This document shows, in pieces, positions 1 through 8,571 of a stretch of 64,000 bases of DNA. The notes beneath the pieces were generated by a model, which saw only the letters and a list, made by a program, of their open reading frames with translations, was not told where the DNA came from and did not search any database. The DNA lies in contig NZ_VDOR01000002.1 in the NCBI RefSeq assembly GCF_007666205.1, forward strand, positions 1 to 64,000, given 5' to 3'. A program made the position numbers and the translations under genes. The stretch is from Kocuria palustris (GTDB lineage: Bacteria; Actinomycetota; Actinomycetes; Actinomycetales; Micrococcaceae). Within the stretch, counting starts at the first letter, position 1; each line of letters starts with the position of its first letter.

Positions 1-1
1 T

Positions 2-1147
2 TATGATGGACATTGCCGCCTGATAGTACACATTGATGTGTCCACTTCCAGGGGTTCACGCCCGGGAGTTCTCGGGGTGAATCTGCCCTGGTGGGCCTGT
101 GCCCTCAGCGCCTGGGTGGTCGTCGGGGTCCTGGGGCTGAACCGGGTGGATCTGTCGATCAAAGTCCTGGGCGTGGTCGTCACGGCCGAGTTCCTGGTGG
201 TCGTGGTCTACGACGTGATCGGCCTGGGGGCGGCACCCGAGGGGATCACGGCAGACGGGCTCCTGCCGGGTCAGCTCTTCGCGACTGGCGTGGGTGCTGC
301 TCTCGTGTTCTCGATCGCAGCCTTCATGGGGTTCGAGTCGGGCGCGATCTACAACGAGGAGGTCAAGGACCCTCGCACGACGGCCGGGCGAGCGACGCTC
401 ATCGCGATCGTGCTGATCGGAGCCTTCTATGCATTCTCGGCCTGGGCCATGACCATGGCGGAGGGCCCTGGGAACGTCGTCGAGCAGGCGCAGCTCCACG
501 GACCCGATCTGATGTTCGTCTTCCTCGCGCAGCACGTCCCGATCTGGTTCGTGGACCTGGCCAACATCTTGTTCATGACCAGCCTGGTCGCTGCTCTGCT
601 GGCCTTCCACAACATCGTCGCTCGTTACTTCTTCGCCCTGGGGCGCGAGCGGATCCTGCCGGCTGCTGTCGCTCGGACCTCCAAGCGAACGGGCGCACCG
701 ATCGCGGGCTCGATGACACAGTCAGTGCTGGCCCTCGTCGTCATCGGGGTCTTTGCGCTGGCGGAGCCCCCCGATGCAGGACCGCTCTACCCCGTGGTCA
801 CGCTGTTCACGTGGCTCACGAACATGGGCGCCTTCGGACTGGTGCTGCTGATGGCCATGACGTCGCTGGCTGTCACGAGCTTCCTGCGCAATTTCGCCGG
901 CGAGTACTCGGTGTGGACGCGACTCATCGCCCCCGGCCTTGCGGCTGCCGGACTGATCGGTCTTTTCGTACTGGTCATCGTCAACTTCTCCGTGCTGATC
1001 GGTGCCACCGGCCCCAATGTCCTGACCTGGCTGCTCCCGGCGATCGTGGTGCTGCCCGGTGCGTTCGGAACAGCGTGGGCCTAGTGGCTGCGGGCGCACC
1101 GTCCCGGCGTGTACGAACGCATCGCCACCGGAGGCGAGCTGACCTGA
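2..1147 (+). pseudogene. APC-family amino acid permease, decayed (5' end missing, internal amber stop)
   Basis: The frame encodes the C-terminal two thirds of an APC-superfamily permease: hydrophobic segments alternate with conserved pieces such as AAFMGFESGAIYNEEVKDP and the FHNIVARYFFALGRE helix. Two defects are visible. The frame is open to the window edge, but the residues before about position 60 do not look like the membrane segment expected there. A TAG at 1082-1084 also interrupts the protein just after AFGTAWA, yet the same frame continues with WLRAHRPGVYERI to a TGA at 1145-1147, which is the normal hydrophilic tail of this family. The nearest start codon (GTG at 38) would give a protein lacking the first transmembrane helices. 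The following aldehyde dehydrogenase on the same strand suggests the pair once handled an amine or amino acid. The substrate cannot be read from sequence. A sequencing error at the TAG is the alternative. Confidence 0.75.
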
Positions 1148-1247
1148 CATCCCACGAGCTCCCTGTCACCCCTCCGTTCTGACCCGACCCCGCCCGTCCT
1201 GATGATGGGCCCCGCCCCCTCTGCCGAGGGCCAAGAAAGGACATCCC

Positions 1248-2687
1248 ATGAATACGACGACCGGCTCCGCCCCCTCCCAGGCGTGTGCAGACCTCCTCCG
1301 CGCCGTTCAGGCGCCCGAGGGACAGGGAGCGGAGATCCACGATCCCGCCACTGGAGAGCTGCTCGGCCGCGCTCCGCAGTCGAGCACGTCCGATCTGGAT
1401 GCTGCCGTGGAGCATGCACGCGCAGCGCAGATCGATTGGGCGGAGCAGCCCGACGAGCAGCGCCGTGATGTCCTGAGCCGTGTCGCGGACGCGATCGACG
1501 CGAACGCCGAGGCCCTCGCAGAGCTGCTGTCGCGCGAACAGGGCAAACCGGTGAAGAACGGCCCCAATGCGGCCTTCGAGGTCGGCGGCTGCTCGGCCTG
1601 GACCCGATCCGCTGCCTCCCTGGAGCTTGAGCCGGAGACGGTCGTGGACGACGAATCCGGTCATGCCGAGCTGCACTGGGCTCCGATCGGGGTCGTGGGG
1701 GCGATCGGTCCGTGGAACTGGCCCATGATGATCTCGGTATGGCAGATCGCGCCGGCCCTCCGTATGGGCAACTCGATCATCCTCAAGCCCAGCGAGCAGA
1801 CGCCACTGTCGGTGCTGGCCCTGGTGCACGTCATGAACGAGGTGCTGCCCGAGGGCGTGCTGCAGGTGTTGGCCGGCGATGGGGAGCTCGGACGCGCCCT
1901 CACGTCCCATGCCGGGATCGACAAGATCACCTTCACCGGCTCGATCGAGACCGGCAAGGCGATCATGCGGGGGGCTGCTGATGACCTGAAGCGCCTGACC
2001 CTGGAGCTCGGCGGCAATGATGCGGGGATCGTCCTCGACGACGCGGATCCTCAGGCCATTGCGGAGGGCCTGTTCTGGGGCGCGTTCATCAACACGGGGC
2101 AGACCTGCGCTGCTCTCAAGCGCCTCTACGTCCCGGATTCGCTGTACGACGAGGTGTGCGACGCGCTCGTGGAGGTCGCCCGGCGCATGCCGATGGGCGT
2201 GGGGGTCGAGGAGCAGAACGTGCTCGGCCCGCTGCAGAACAAGGCGCAGTACGACATCGTGGCCAGCCTCGTCGAGGCGGCGCGCGAGGGTGGCGGCCGG
2301 GTCCTGCTGGGGGGTGATCCTGAGGAGGATCAGCCCGGTTTCTTCTACCCGACGACGCTCGTGGCCGATCTGGACAACGACAACCCGCTCGTGGCGCAGG
2401 AGCAGTTCGGCCCTGCGCTGCCGATCATCCGGTACTCGGATCTGGACCAGGCGATCGAGTGGGCGAACGGTCTCGAGGTCGGCCTGGGTGCCTCGGTGTG
2501 GGGCTCGGACATCGAGCAGGCGAGGGCGGTGGCCCGGCGCATCGAGGCCGGCACGGTCTGGATCAACAAGCACGGTGCCATCGATCCCCGCATCCCGTTC
2601 GGAGGGGTGAAGCAGTCCGGCTTCGGTCTGGAGTTCGGTGTCGAGGGCCTGAAGCACATGGCCCTGCCCAAGGTGATCGCAGGCTGA
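1248..2687 (+). CDS. NAD(P)-dependent aldehyde dehydrogenase
   Basis: This 479-residue protein of the ALDH superfamily oxidises an aldehyde to the acid in the cytoplasm. The family residues are present: Asn157 in PWNWP, the general base Glu253 in LELGG, and the nucleophile Cys287 in GQTCAAL, followed late in the chain by the EQFGP and FGGVKQSG motifs. The ATG at 1248 follows an AAGGA ribosome site. The gene lies 100 bases downstream of the decayed permease on the same strand and is followed by a hairpin terminator. The GGND variant after the general base resembles a subgroup of broad-specificity aldehyde dehydrogenases. The substrate is unknown. Succinic semialdehyde, the end product of the hpa pathway further on, is one possibility, but nothing in the sequence proves it. 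Confidence 0.9.
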   Translation: MNTTTGSAPSQACADLLRAVQAPEGQGAEIHDPATGELLGRAPQSSTSDLDAAVEHARAAQIDWAEQPDEQRRDVLSRVADAIDANAEALAELLSREQGKPVKNGPNAAFEVGGCSAWTRSAASLELEPETVVDDESGHAELHWAPIGVVGAIGPWNWPMMISVWQIAPALRMGNSIILKPSEQTPLSVLALVHVMNEVLPEGVLQVLAGDGELGRALTSHAGIDKITFTGSIETGKAIMRGAADDLKRLTLELGGNDAGIVLDDADPQAIAEGLFWGAFINTGQTCAALKRLYVPDSLYDEVCDALVEVARRMPMGVGVEEQNVLGPLQNKAQYDIVASLVEAAREGGGRVLLGGDPEEDQPGFFYPTTLVADLDNDNPLVAQEQFGPALPIIRYSDLDQAIEWANGLEVGLGASVWGSDIEQARAVARRIEAGTVWINKHGAIDPRIPFGGVKQSGFGLEFGVEGLKHMALPKVIAG

Positions 2688-2709
2688 GCTCCTCGATCGG
2701 CAGGATCGA

Positions 2710-2748
2710 GCGGCCGGCACCTTCCATGACCAGGAAGGGGCCGGCCGC
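2710..2748 (+). terminator. Hairpin terminator after the aldehyde dehydrogenase
   Basis: An arm at 2710-2725 pairs with 2733-2748 with one mismatch across a 7-base loop. It sits between the convergent aldehyde dehydrogenase and paaZ and could end transcription from both sides. No T-tract follows, as is usual in high-GC actinomycetes. Confidence 0.6.
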
Positions 2749-2831
2749 ATCACGATGCACAGCTCGGTCGCGCGGCTCGGTCTCGGCGCTCAGAAGAGCA
2801 TCCCGATGGGGATCAGGGCTGCCGCCGCACC

Positions 2832-4943
2832 TCAGCGGGCTCGGGCGGCGCCGTCCTCCGGCTGCCCGGACAGCGGCCAGGTCTTGGCCACGAGGGTCAG
2901 CACGTCGTACTGGGCGACGATCTCGTCGTGCTGGTTGTGCAGCACGGCGTCCCAGCGGACCTCGCCGTAGTCGTCGGTGACCCGCGGGGTGATCTGCTTG
3001 GCGGTCAGCGTGACGCGGATGGCGTCGTCGTAGGTGACCGGGGTGATGAAGCGCAGGTTCTCCAGGCCGTAGTTCGCCAGCACGGGGCCCGGTGCCGGCT
3101 CGACGAACAGGCCGGCGGCCCACGAGACGAGCAGGTAGCCGTGGGCCACCCGGCGGGGGAAGAACGGGTTGGCGGTCGCGGCCTCCTCGTCCGTGTGGGC
3201 GTAGAAGGTGTCGCCGGTCTCGGTTGCGAAGTCGTCGATGTCCTGGAGGGTCACGGTGCGCAGCTCGGAGGCGAACTGATCGCCGATGCACAGGGTCTCG
3301 AGCGACTTGCGGAACGGGTGGACGGCCTCGCCGGCCTCGACCGCGGCGCGGGTGGCCGTGTTCGCCCGGGCGCCCTGGTGCCACACGCCGGTGATGCCGG
3401 TCAGCAGATCGGGGCTGCCCTGGATGGCGGTGCGCTGCATGTAGTGCTTGACCGCGCGGACGCCGCCGAGCTCCTCGCCGCCGCCCGCGCGGCCCGGGCC
3501 GCCGTGGATCAGGTGGGGGACGGGGGATCCGTGGCCGGTCGAGGTCCTCGCGTCGTCGCGGTCGAGGAACAGCGTGCGGCCGTGGTGGGCGGCGATGCCC
3601 GCCGCGAAGCGCCCGGCGATCTGCGGATCGTGCGTGCAGACGGTGGCCACCAGGGAGCCCCCGCCCAGGGCCGCCAGGCGGACGGCGTCGTCGACGTCGT
3701 CGTAGCCGAGCACGGAGGTGACCGGGCCGAAGGCCTCGACCGCGTGGAGCTCGGGGGTCTCGGCGTCGTCGAAGGACAGGACGGTCACGGGGTAATAGGC
3801 CCCGGTCCCCGGGCGCGGAGCGTCCGGGCCGCCCACGCGGACCGTGCCGCCGGCGGCCACCAGCCGCAAGACGGCGCCGTCGACCTCCTGCTGCTGCTCG
3901 AGCGAGGCCAGCGCCCCCACGCCGGTGGCCTCGTCGCGGGGATCGCCCAGGACCCCCTTCTCGGCGATGCGCGCCGCCAGCGCCTCGATCACGGCCTCGC
4001 GGTGCTGCGAGGGCACGATCGTGCGGCGGATCGCGGTGCACTTCTGCCCGGCCTTCGCGGTGATCTCGAGGACCACGGACCGGATGAAGGCGTCGAACTC
4101 CGGTGTCTCCGGACCGGCGTCGGGGCCCAGGATCGCGGCGTTGAGCGAGTCCGTCTCGGCGGTGAACCGGATGCCGCGCTCCATCACGCCGGGGTGACGG
4201 CGCAGGGCGCGGGCGGTGTCGGCCGAGCCCGTGAAGGCCACGTGGTCGCGGTGATCGAGGTGATCGAGCAGATCGCGTGCCGAGCCCGAGACGAGCTGGA
4301 GGGAGCCCTCGGGCAGGATCCCGGAGTCGAGCATCAGACGCACGCACGCCTCGGTCACGTAGCCGGTGGGTGTCGCCGGCTTGACGATCGAGGGGACGCC
4401 GGCGATGAACGCCGGGGCGAACTTCTCGAGCATGCCCCACACGGGGAAGTTGAACGCGTTGATCTGCACGGCGACGCCGGGCAGGCGGGTGTGGATGTGC
4501 TCGCCCAGGAAGGAGCCGTCCTTCGAGAGCTGCTCGGGCGCGCCGTCGAGGATGACCTCCGAGTTGGGCAGCTCGCGCCGGCCCTTGGAGGAGAACGTGA
4601 ACAGCGTGGAGATGCCGCCGTCCGTGTCGACGTAGTGGTCGCGCTGCGTGGCGCCCGTGCGGAACGACAGCTCGTAGAGCTCCTGCTTGTGCTCCGTGAG
4701 GTGCAGCGCGAGCTCCTTGAGCTTGAGGGCGCGCTCGTGCAGGGTCAGCTCGCCGAGCCCGCGCTGCCCGGCCGTCCGGGCGTGCTCGACGGCCCCGGCC
4801 AGATCGATGCCGTCGGTGCTCACCCGGGTGACGAGCTCGCCGGTCACGGCGTCCAGGACCTCCGCGACCCGCTGCGGGTCCTGCGGCGTCCACCACTGCC
4901 CCTGGAGATAGCTGGGCAGGACGGCGGCAGCGGACTGGCTCAT
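2832..4943 (-). CDS. paaZ: PaaZ: oxepin-CoA hydrolase / 3-oxo-5,6-dehydrosuberyl-CoA semialdehyde dehydrogenase
   Basis: This is a bifunctional enzyme of aerobic phenylacetyl-CoA degradation. It opens the oxepin-CoA ring and oxidises the resulting semialdehyde. The 703 residues match the family length. Residues 1 to about 520 form an ALDH domain with Glu263 and nucleophile Cys302 in KAGQKCTAI. The rest is a MaoC-like hot-dog hydratase domain containing FFPRRVAHGYLL and the NYGLENLRF segment. The ATG at 4943 has GGAGGG eight bases upstream. The gene is divergent from the thioesterase paaI, and a TetR-type operator lies between them. The ring-epoxidase genes paaABCDE and the ligase paaK are not in the window, so the pathway is split over the genome. 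Confidence 0.93.
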   Translation of the reverse strand: MSQSAAAVLPSYLQGQWWTPQDPQRVAEVLDAVTGELVTRVSTDGIDLAGAVEHARTAGQRGLGELTLHERALKLKELALHLTEHKQELYELSFRTGATQRDHYVDTDGGISTLFTFSSKGRRELPNSEVILDGAPEQLSKDGSFLGEHIHTRLPGVAVQINAFNFPVWGMLEKFAPAFIAGVPSIVKPATPTGYVTEACVRLMLDSGILPEGSLQLVSGSARDLLDHLDHRDHVAFTGSADTARALRRHPGVMERGIRFTAETDSLNAAILGPDAGPETPEFDAFIRSVVLEITAKAGQKCTAIRRTIVPSQHREAVIEALAARIAEKGVLGDPRDEATGVGALASLEQQQEVDGAVLRLVAAGGTVRVGGPDAPRPGTGAYYPVTVLSFDDAETPELHAVEAFGPVTSVLGYDDVDDAVRLAALGGGSLVATVCTHDPQIAGRFAAGIAAHHGRTLFLDRDDARTSTGHGSPVPHLIHGGPGRAGGGEELGGVRAVKHYMQRTAIQGSPDLLTGITGVWHQGARANTATRAAVEAGEAVHPFRKSLETLCIGDQFASELRTVTLQDIDDFATETGDTFYAHTDEEAATANPFFPRRVAHGYLLVSWAAGLFVEPAPGPVLANYGLENLRFITPVTYDDAIRVTLTAKQITPRVTDDYGEVRWDAVLHNQHDEIVAQYDVLTLVAKTWPLSGQPEDGAARAR

Positions 4944-4976
4944 GACGGGTTCCCTCCGGTCGCATGCAGTTTCCCG

Positions 4977-4993
4977 ACTGTTCGGTCAGTTAT
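4977..4993. promoter_or_regulatory. TetR-type operator (PaaR-like) between paaZ and paaI
   Basis: The sequence ACTGTTCGGTCAGTTAT is a partial palindrome (ACTG..CGGTCAGT). It shares the core TCGGTCAGT-AT with sites before paaJ and before the MHS transporter. It lies in the 111-base gap between the two divergent genes. The link to a PaaR-type repressor is inference. Confidence 0.6.
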
Positions 4994-5054
4994 TCTGACT
5001 ATAACGTGGGCGTGAGTCGTGCGCCACAGTCCCGACGATCGCGAGGAGCCCCGC

Positions 5055-5516
5055 ATGCCGCATCCGGAGCAGCCCGACAGGCCGTCCGCCGAGCCGCCGC
5101 CGCAGCCCCGGCCGTGGACGATCGAGCTCGGGGAGCTCGACCGCCGCATGGGGGTCGAGGTGCACGAGCAGTCGCCGCAGCGCGTGGTGATCTCGATGCC
5201 GGTCGAGGGCAACCGCCAGTCCTTCGGGCTGCTGCACGGCGGGGCCATGGTCGCGATGGCCGAGGCGGCGGGATCGTGGGCCGCGGTGATCCACGGCTCC
5301 CTGCTCGGCAAGGTCGCGGTGGGCCTGGACATCAACGCCACGCACCACCGCTCGAGCCGGCAGGGCCGGGTGGTGGCGACCGCCACGGCGATCCACCTGG
5401 GGTCGTCGACGACGACCCACGAGGTGATCGTCGAGCACGAGGACGGCGCCCGGCTGTGCACGGCGCGGATCACGAACTTCCTGAAGGACGCGCCGGCCGG
5501 GCCGCCGACGTCCTGA
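5055..5516 (+). CDS. paaI: PaaI-family hot-dog thioesterase
   Basis: This 153-residue protein of the 4HBT/PaaI hot-dog fold carries the family signature LLHGGAMVAMAEAAGSWAA with the catalytic acidic residue on the helix, then INATHHRSSRQG and the strand ARLCTARITNF. In the phenylacetate pathway PaaI hydrolyses dead-end hydroxyphenylacetyl-CoA thioesters and releases trapped CoA. I chose the ATG at 5055 because GAGGAG lies six bases before it; an in-frame upstream GTG at 5019 lacks a ribosome site and would add an unconserved leader. The gene is divergent from paaZ and shares its operator. A Pro-rich stretch of about 15 residues precedes the fold. Confidence 0.88.
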   Translation: MPHPEQPDRPSAEPPPQPRPWTIELGELDRRMGVEVHEQSPQRVVISMPVEGNRQSFGLLHGGAMVAMAEAAGSWAAVIHGSLLGKVAVGLDINATHHRSSRQGRVVATATAIHLGSSTTTHEVIVEHEDGARLCTARITNFLKDAPAGPPTS

Positions 5517-5559
5517 CGCCCCGGCTGCGTCCGCCGGGCGCGGGTGCCGGGCGGTCGGC

Positions 5560-6057
5560 TCAGCGGCGCAGCCGACGCGGGTACTGGATGTCCTCGAAGA
5601 TCAGGTGCGTCTGGGTCTCCAGCACGTACGGCAGCGGCTGGAGGTGCTCGAAGACGACGTCGCGCAGCTCCTGGGAGTCCCGGGCGCGCACCAGGACCAT
5701 GACGTCGAACTGCCCGCCCACGAGCGCCACGTGCTCGACGGCGGGGACCTCGGAAAGGGCCTCCTCGAGCTCGCGCCACGCGTTCTGCCGCAGCTTGAGG
5801 GTCACGAACGCCGAGGCCTTGAGCCCGGCGCGACTGGGGTCGACGATCGCCGTGAAGCCGCGCAGGACGCGCGCCTCCCGCAGGCGCGCCAGACGCTCGT
5901 AGGCCTGCGCTCGGGAGATGTGGACCGTCCCGGCCAGGGCGGTCACGGACTGCCGCCCGTCGCGGGACATCTCGTCCAGGAGCGCCTGGTCCACGGCATC
6001 GGGCCGGAAGGCCTCCGTCGGCTCGGCGGTCTGCTTGGGGGTGCGGGTGACGGTCAT
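5560..6057 (-). CDS. Lrp/AsnC-family transcriptional regulator (BkdR-like)
   Basis: This 165-residue protein has an N-terminal winged helix-turn-helix (about residues 20-70, LLDEMSRDGRQSVTALA through RAQAYERLARL) and a C-terminal RAM/AsnC ligand domain (VEHVALVGGQFDVMVLVRARD). Lrp-type proteins bind amino acids or oxoacids and act as dimers or octamers on DNA. It is divergent from a three-gene branched-chain 2-oxoacid dehydrogenase operon, and a perfect 15-base palindrome lies between them. The role as regulator of that operon, with autoregulation, is inferred from this layout and from the known BkdR arrangement. The C-terminal basic tail PRRLRR is unremarkable. Confidence 0.88.
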   Translation of the reverse strand: MTVTRTPKQTAEPTEAFRPDAVDQALLDEMSRDGRQSVTALAGTVHISRAQAYERLARLREARVLRGFTAIVDPSRAGLKASAFVTLKLRQNAWRELEEALSEVPAVEHVALVGGQFDVMVLVRARDSQELRDVVFEHLQPLPYVLETQTHLIFEDIQYPRRLRR

Positions 6058-6106
6058 GCGAGGGCTCTCCGGTCTCGTGGGCGGTCGCGTCGACGATGGA
6101 CGCTTC

Positions 6107-6121
6107 GATATGTCTCATATC
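6107..6121. promoter_or_regulatory. Palindromic operator for the Lrp/AsnC regulator
   Basis: GATATG-TCT-CATATC is a perfect inverted repeat with six-base arms and a three-base centre. It lies 50 bases before the regulator start and about 135 bases before the first bkd gene. It is AT-rich in a GC-rich context and has the size and symmetry of Lrp-family sites. Confidence 0.65.
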
Positions 6122-6255
6122 ACACCATGGCGGATCGTCCGTGACGAGACCTTCTGCGCGATCGTTCGTCCTGCGATCGGCGGATCTGTGGAGACGGAGT
6201 GGCCTCCAGCTCCACACTGAACGGACATCTTGAACCCCGACCGCAGGAGGGCGCA

Positions 6256-7503
6256 GTGTCCGAGTCCATCGACACCCCCGCAGGCCCGCCGGTGCCGCCG
6301 ATCGCCGAGCAGCTCACGCCGATCGAGCGCGTCAGCGCCCAGGTCGGCATCCGGCCCGAGGACTACATGCTCCCGGCTGAGCACGAGATCCGGATGCTCG
6401 CTCCCGACGGGACCCTGATCCCGGTCGAGGAGCAGGGCACCGGCCCCGGCCACGAGTACCCGCTGCCGCCGGACGACGTGCTGCTCGAGGCCTACGAGCG
6501 ACTGGTCACCGGCCGGCGCATCAATGACCAGAACGCCGCGCTCGTCCGCCAGGGGCGACTGGCCGTCTACCCGTCGAGCCACGGCCAGGAGGCCTGCCAG
6601 GTCGCCGCCGCGCAGTGCCTGGGCGAGCAGGACTGGCTGTTCCCGACCTATCGCGACACCGTCGCGGTGATCTCGCGCGAGGTCGATCCCCTCGAGGTCA
6701 TGGTCTCCTTCCGGGGGGACTGGCACTGCGGCTACGACCCGCTCGAGCACCGGGTGGCCGCGCAGGCCACGCCGCTGACCACCCAGCTACTGCACGCCGT
6801 GGGGGCGGCCCATGCCGCGGTGCTGCGGGGCGAGGACACCGTCGTGCTCGCGATGTGCGGCGACGGCGCCACCTCGGAGGGGGACTTCCACGAGGCGCTG
6901 AACTTCGCGGCCGTCTTCCGCCTGCCCGTCGTGTTCTTCGTGCAGAACAACGGCTACGCGATCTCGGTCCCCCTGACTCGCCAGTCGGCCGCGCCCACGC
7001 TGGCGCACAAGGCCGTCGGCTACGGCATGGCCGGCGAGCGCGTGGACGGCAACGACCTGGTCGCGCTGCTGGCCGCGCTGCGCCGGGCCGTCGAGCTCGC
7101 GCGCACCGAGCGCGTCCCGCTGCTCGTCGAGGCGCACACGTACCGCATGCAGGCCCACACCAATGCCGACGACGACACCCGCTACCGCGAGCGCGAGGAG
7201 GTCCGCGAGTGGGCCGACAAGGACCCGCTCGTGCGGATGGAGGCGTACATGCGCGGCACCGGCCTGCTGACCGACGAGGTCGCCCAGCGCATCCGGGACC
7301 GCTCGGAGGAGGTGGCCGCCGCGCTGCGCGAGGCCATGAACGCCGATGTCTCGCCGGACCCGCTCGAGCTGTTCGAGCACGTGTACGCGCGTCGGACGCC
7401 CCAGCTGGCCCAGCAGCGGCGACGACTCGAGCAGGAGCTGGCGGCCGAGGCCGACGCACAGGCCGCGGAGCCGGCCGGCGGAGCAGACAGGAGCGGACGA
7501 TGA
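6256..7503 (+). CDS. bkdA: 2-oxoacid dehydrogenase E1 alpha subunit (branched-chain type)
   Basis: This 415-residue protein is the thiamine-diphosphate E1 alpha subunit that decarboxylates a 2-oxoacid, probably those from leucine, isoleucine and valine. The ThDP-binding motif runs from GDGATSEGDFHEALN to QNNGYAIS, and the phosphorylation-loop region YRMQAHTNADDDTRYR is present. I placed the start at GTG 6256, five bases after AGGAGGG; an upstream GTG at 6199 would add 19 unconserved residues. The stop overlaps the next start by four bases (ATGA). The adjacent Lrp/AsnC regulator favours a branched-chain rather than a pyruvate substrate. A pyruvate dehydrogenase of the E1 alpha/beta type remains possible. 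Confidence 0.88.
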   Translation: MSESIDTPAGPPVPPIAEQLTPIERVSAQVGIRPEDYMLPAEHEIRMLAPDGTLIPVEEQGTGPGHEYPLPPDDVLLEAYERLVTGRRINDQNAALVRQGRLAVYPSSHGQEACQVAAAQCLGEQDWLFPTYRDTVAVISREVDPLEVMVSFRGDWHCGYDPLEHRVAAQATPLTTQLLHAVGAAHAAVLRGEDTVVLAMCGDGATSEGDFHEALNFAAVFRLPVVFFVQNNGYAISVPLTRQSAAPTLAHKAVGYGMAGERVDGNDLVALLAALRRAVELARTERVPLLVEAHTYRMQAHTNADDDTRYREREEVREWADKDPLVRMEAYMRGTGLLTDEVAQRIRDRSEEVAAALREAMNADVSPDPLELFEHVYARRTPQLAQQRRRLEQELAAEADAQAAEPAGGADRSGR

Positions 7504-8567
7504 CCGAGACGGCCCAGCAGACGACCGGAGCCGAGCAGCAGGAGCAGCCCGCGGCGCCCGCGCCCCGGCCGAAGGCGCTGACCTTCGGCGGCGCCCTCAA
7601 CGCGGCCCTGGCCCATGCGCTCGAGGACACCCGCGAGGTCGTGATCTTCGGCGAGGACGTGGGGACCCTGGGCGGCGTCTTCCGCGTGACCGACGGCCTC
7701 GCGGCCGCCTACGGCCCCGAGCGCTGCTTCGACACCCCTCTGGCGGAGTCCGGGATCGTGGGCACTGCCGTGGGCATGGCCATGAACGGCCTGCGCCCCG
7801 TGGTCGAGATGCAGTTCGACGCCTTCGCCTACCCGGCCTTCGAGCAGGTCGCCTCCCACCTGGCCAAGCAGCGCAACCGGACCCGCGGATGCGTGAGCAT
7901 GCCCGTCACGGTCCGCATCCCATACGGGGGCGGCGTGGGCGGCGTCGAGCACCACTGCGACTCCTCGGAGGGCTACTACGCCCACACCCCGGGCCTGAAG
8001 GTCTACACCCCGGGCACGGTCGAGGACGCCTACCTGATGCTGCGCGAGGCGATCGACAGCGACGACCCCGTCATCTTCTTCGAGCCCAAGAAGCTGTACT
8101 GGGCCAAGTCGGAGCTCACCGCGGACGAGCTGCGCTCCCGGTACGAGGCGGAGCGCATCCGCGAGGGGCGCGCGGCCGTGATCCGCGAGGGCGAGGACCT
8201 CACGCTGGTCACCTACGGTCCCTCCCTGCCGACCGCCCTCGAGGCGGCCGAGGCCGCGGCCGAGGACGGCACGAGCATCGAGGTCGTCGACCTGCGCACG
8301 ATCGTGCCCCTCGACGACGAGACGATCCGCGCCTCCGTCGAGCGCACCGGCCGCGCCCTGGTGGTCGCCGAGGCCCAGGGCTTCGCCTCGGTGGCCTCGG
8401 AGCTCGCGGCGCGGATCCAGGAGCAGTGCTTCCACTCCCTGGCCTCGCCCGTGCTGCGCGTGACGGGATTCGACATCCCGTACGCCGCTCCCAAGCTCGA
8501 GAAGCATCACCTGCCCTCGGTGGACCGGATCCTGGACGCCGTCGACGACCTGCAGTGGGAGGACTGA
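7500..8567 (+). CDS. bkdB: 2-oxoacid dehydrogenase E1 beta subunit
   Basis: This 355-residue transketolase-like subunit pairs with the upstream E1 alpha. Recognisable segments are NAALAHALEDTREVVIFGEDVG, LAESGIVGTAVGMAMNGLRP, the PYGGGVGGVEHHCDSSEGYY loop and the C-terminal transketolase domain with EVVDLRTIVPLD. The ATG overlaps the E1 alpha stop by four bases, so the two are probably translationally coupled in equal amounts. About 25 Gln/Ala/Pro-rich residues precede the fold. The E2 gene follows four bases later. No E3 (lipoamide dehydrogenase) gene is present in the cluster, so the complex must borrow one encoded elsewhere. Confidence 0.9.
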   Translation: MTETAQQTTGAEQQEQPAAPAPRPKALTFGGALNAALAHALEDTREVVIFGEDVGTLGGVFRVTDGLAAAYGPERCFDTPLAESGIVGTAVGMAMNGLRPVVEMQFDAFAYPAFEQVASHLAKQRNRTRGCVSMPVTVRIPYGGGVGGVEHHCDSSEGYYAHTPGLKVYTPGTVEDAYLMLREAIDSDDPVIFFEPKKLYWAKSELTADELRSRYEAERIREGRAAVIREGEDLTLVTYGPSLPTALEAAEAAAEDGTSIEVVDLRTIVPLDDETIRASVERTGRALVVAEAQGFASVASELAARIQEQCFHSLASPVLRVTGFDIPYAAPKLEKHHLPSVDRILDAVDDLQWED

Positions 8568-8571
8568 GACC

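Noticed and set aside
7440-7510. Frameshift joining E1 alpha and E1 beta into one protein
   Set aside because: The ATGA overlap is an ordinary stop-start junction and both subunits are complete.
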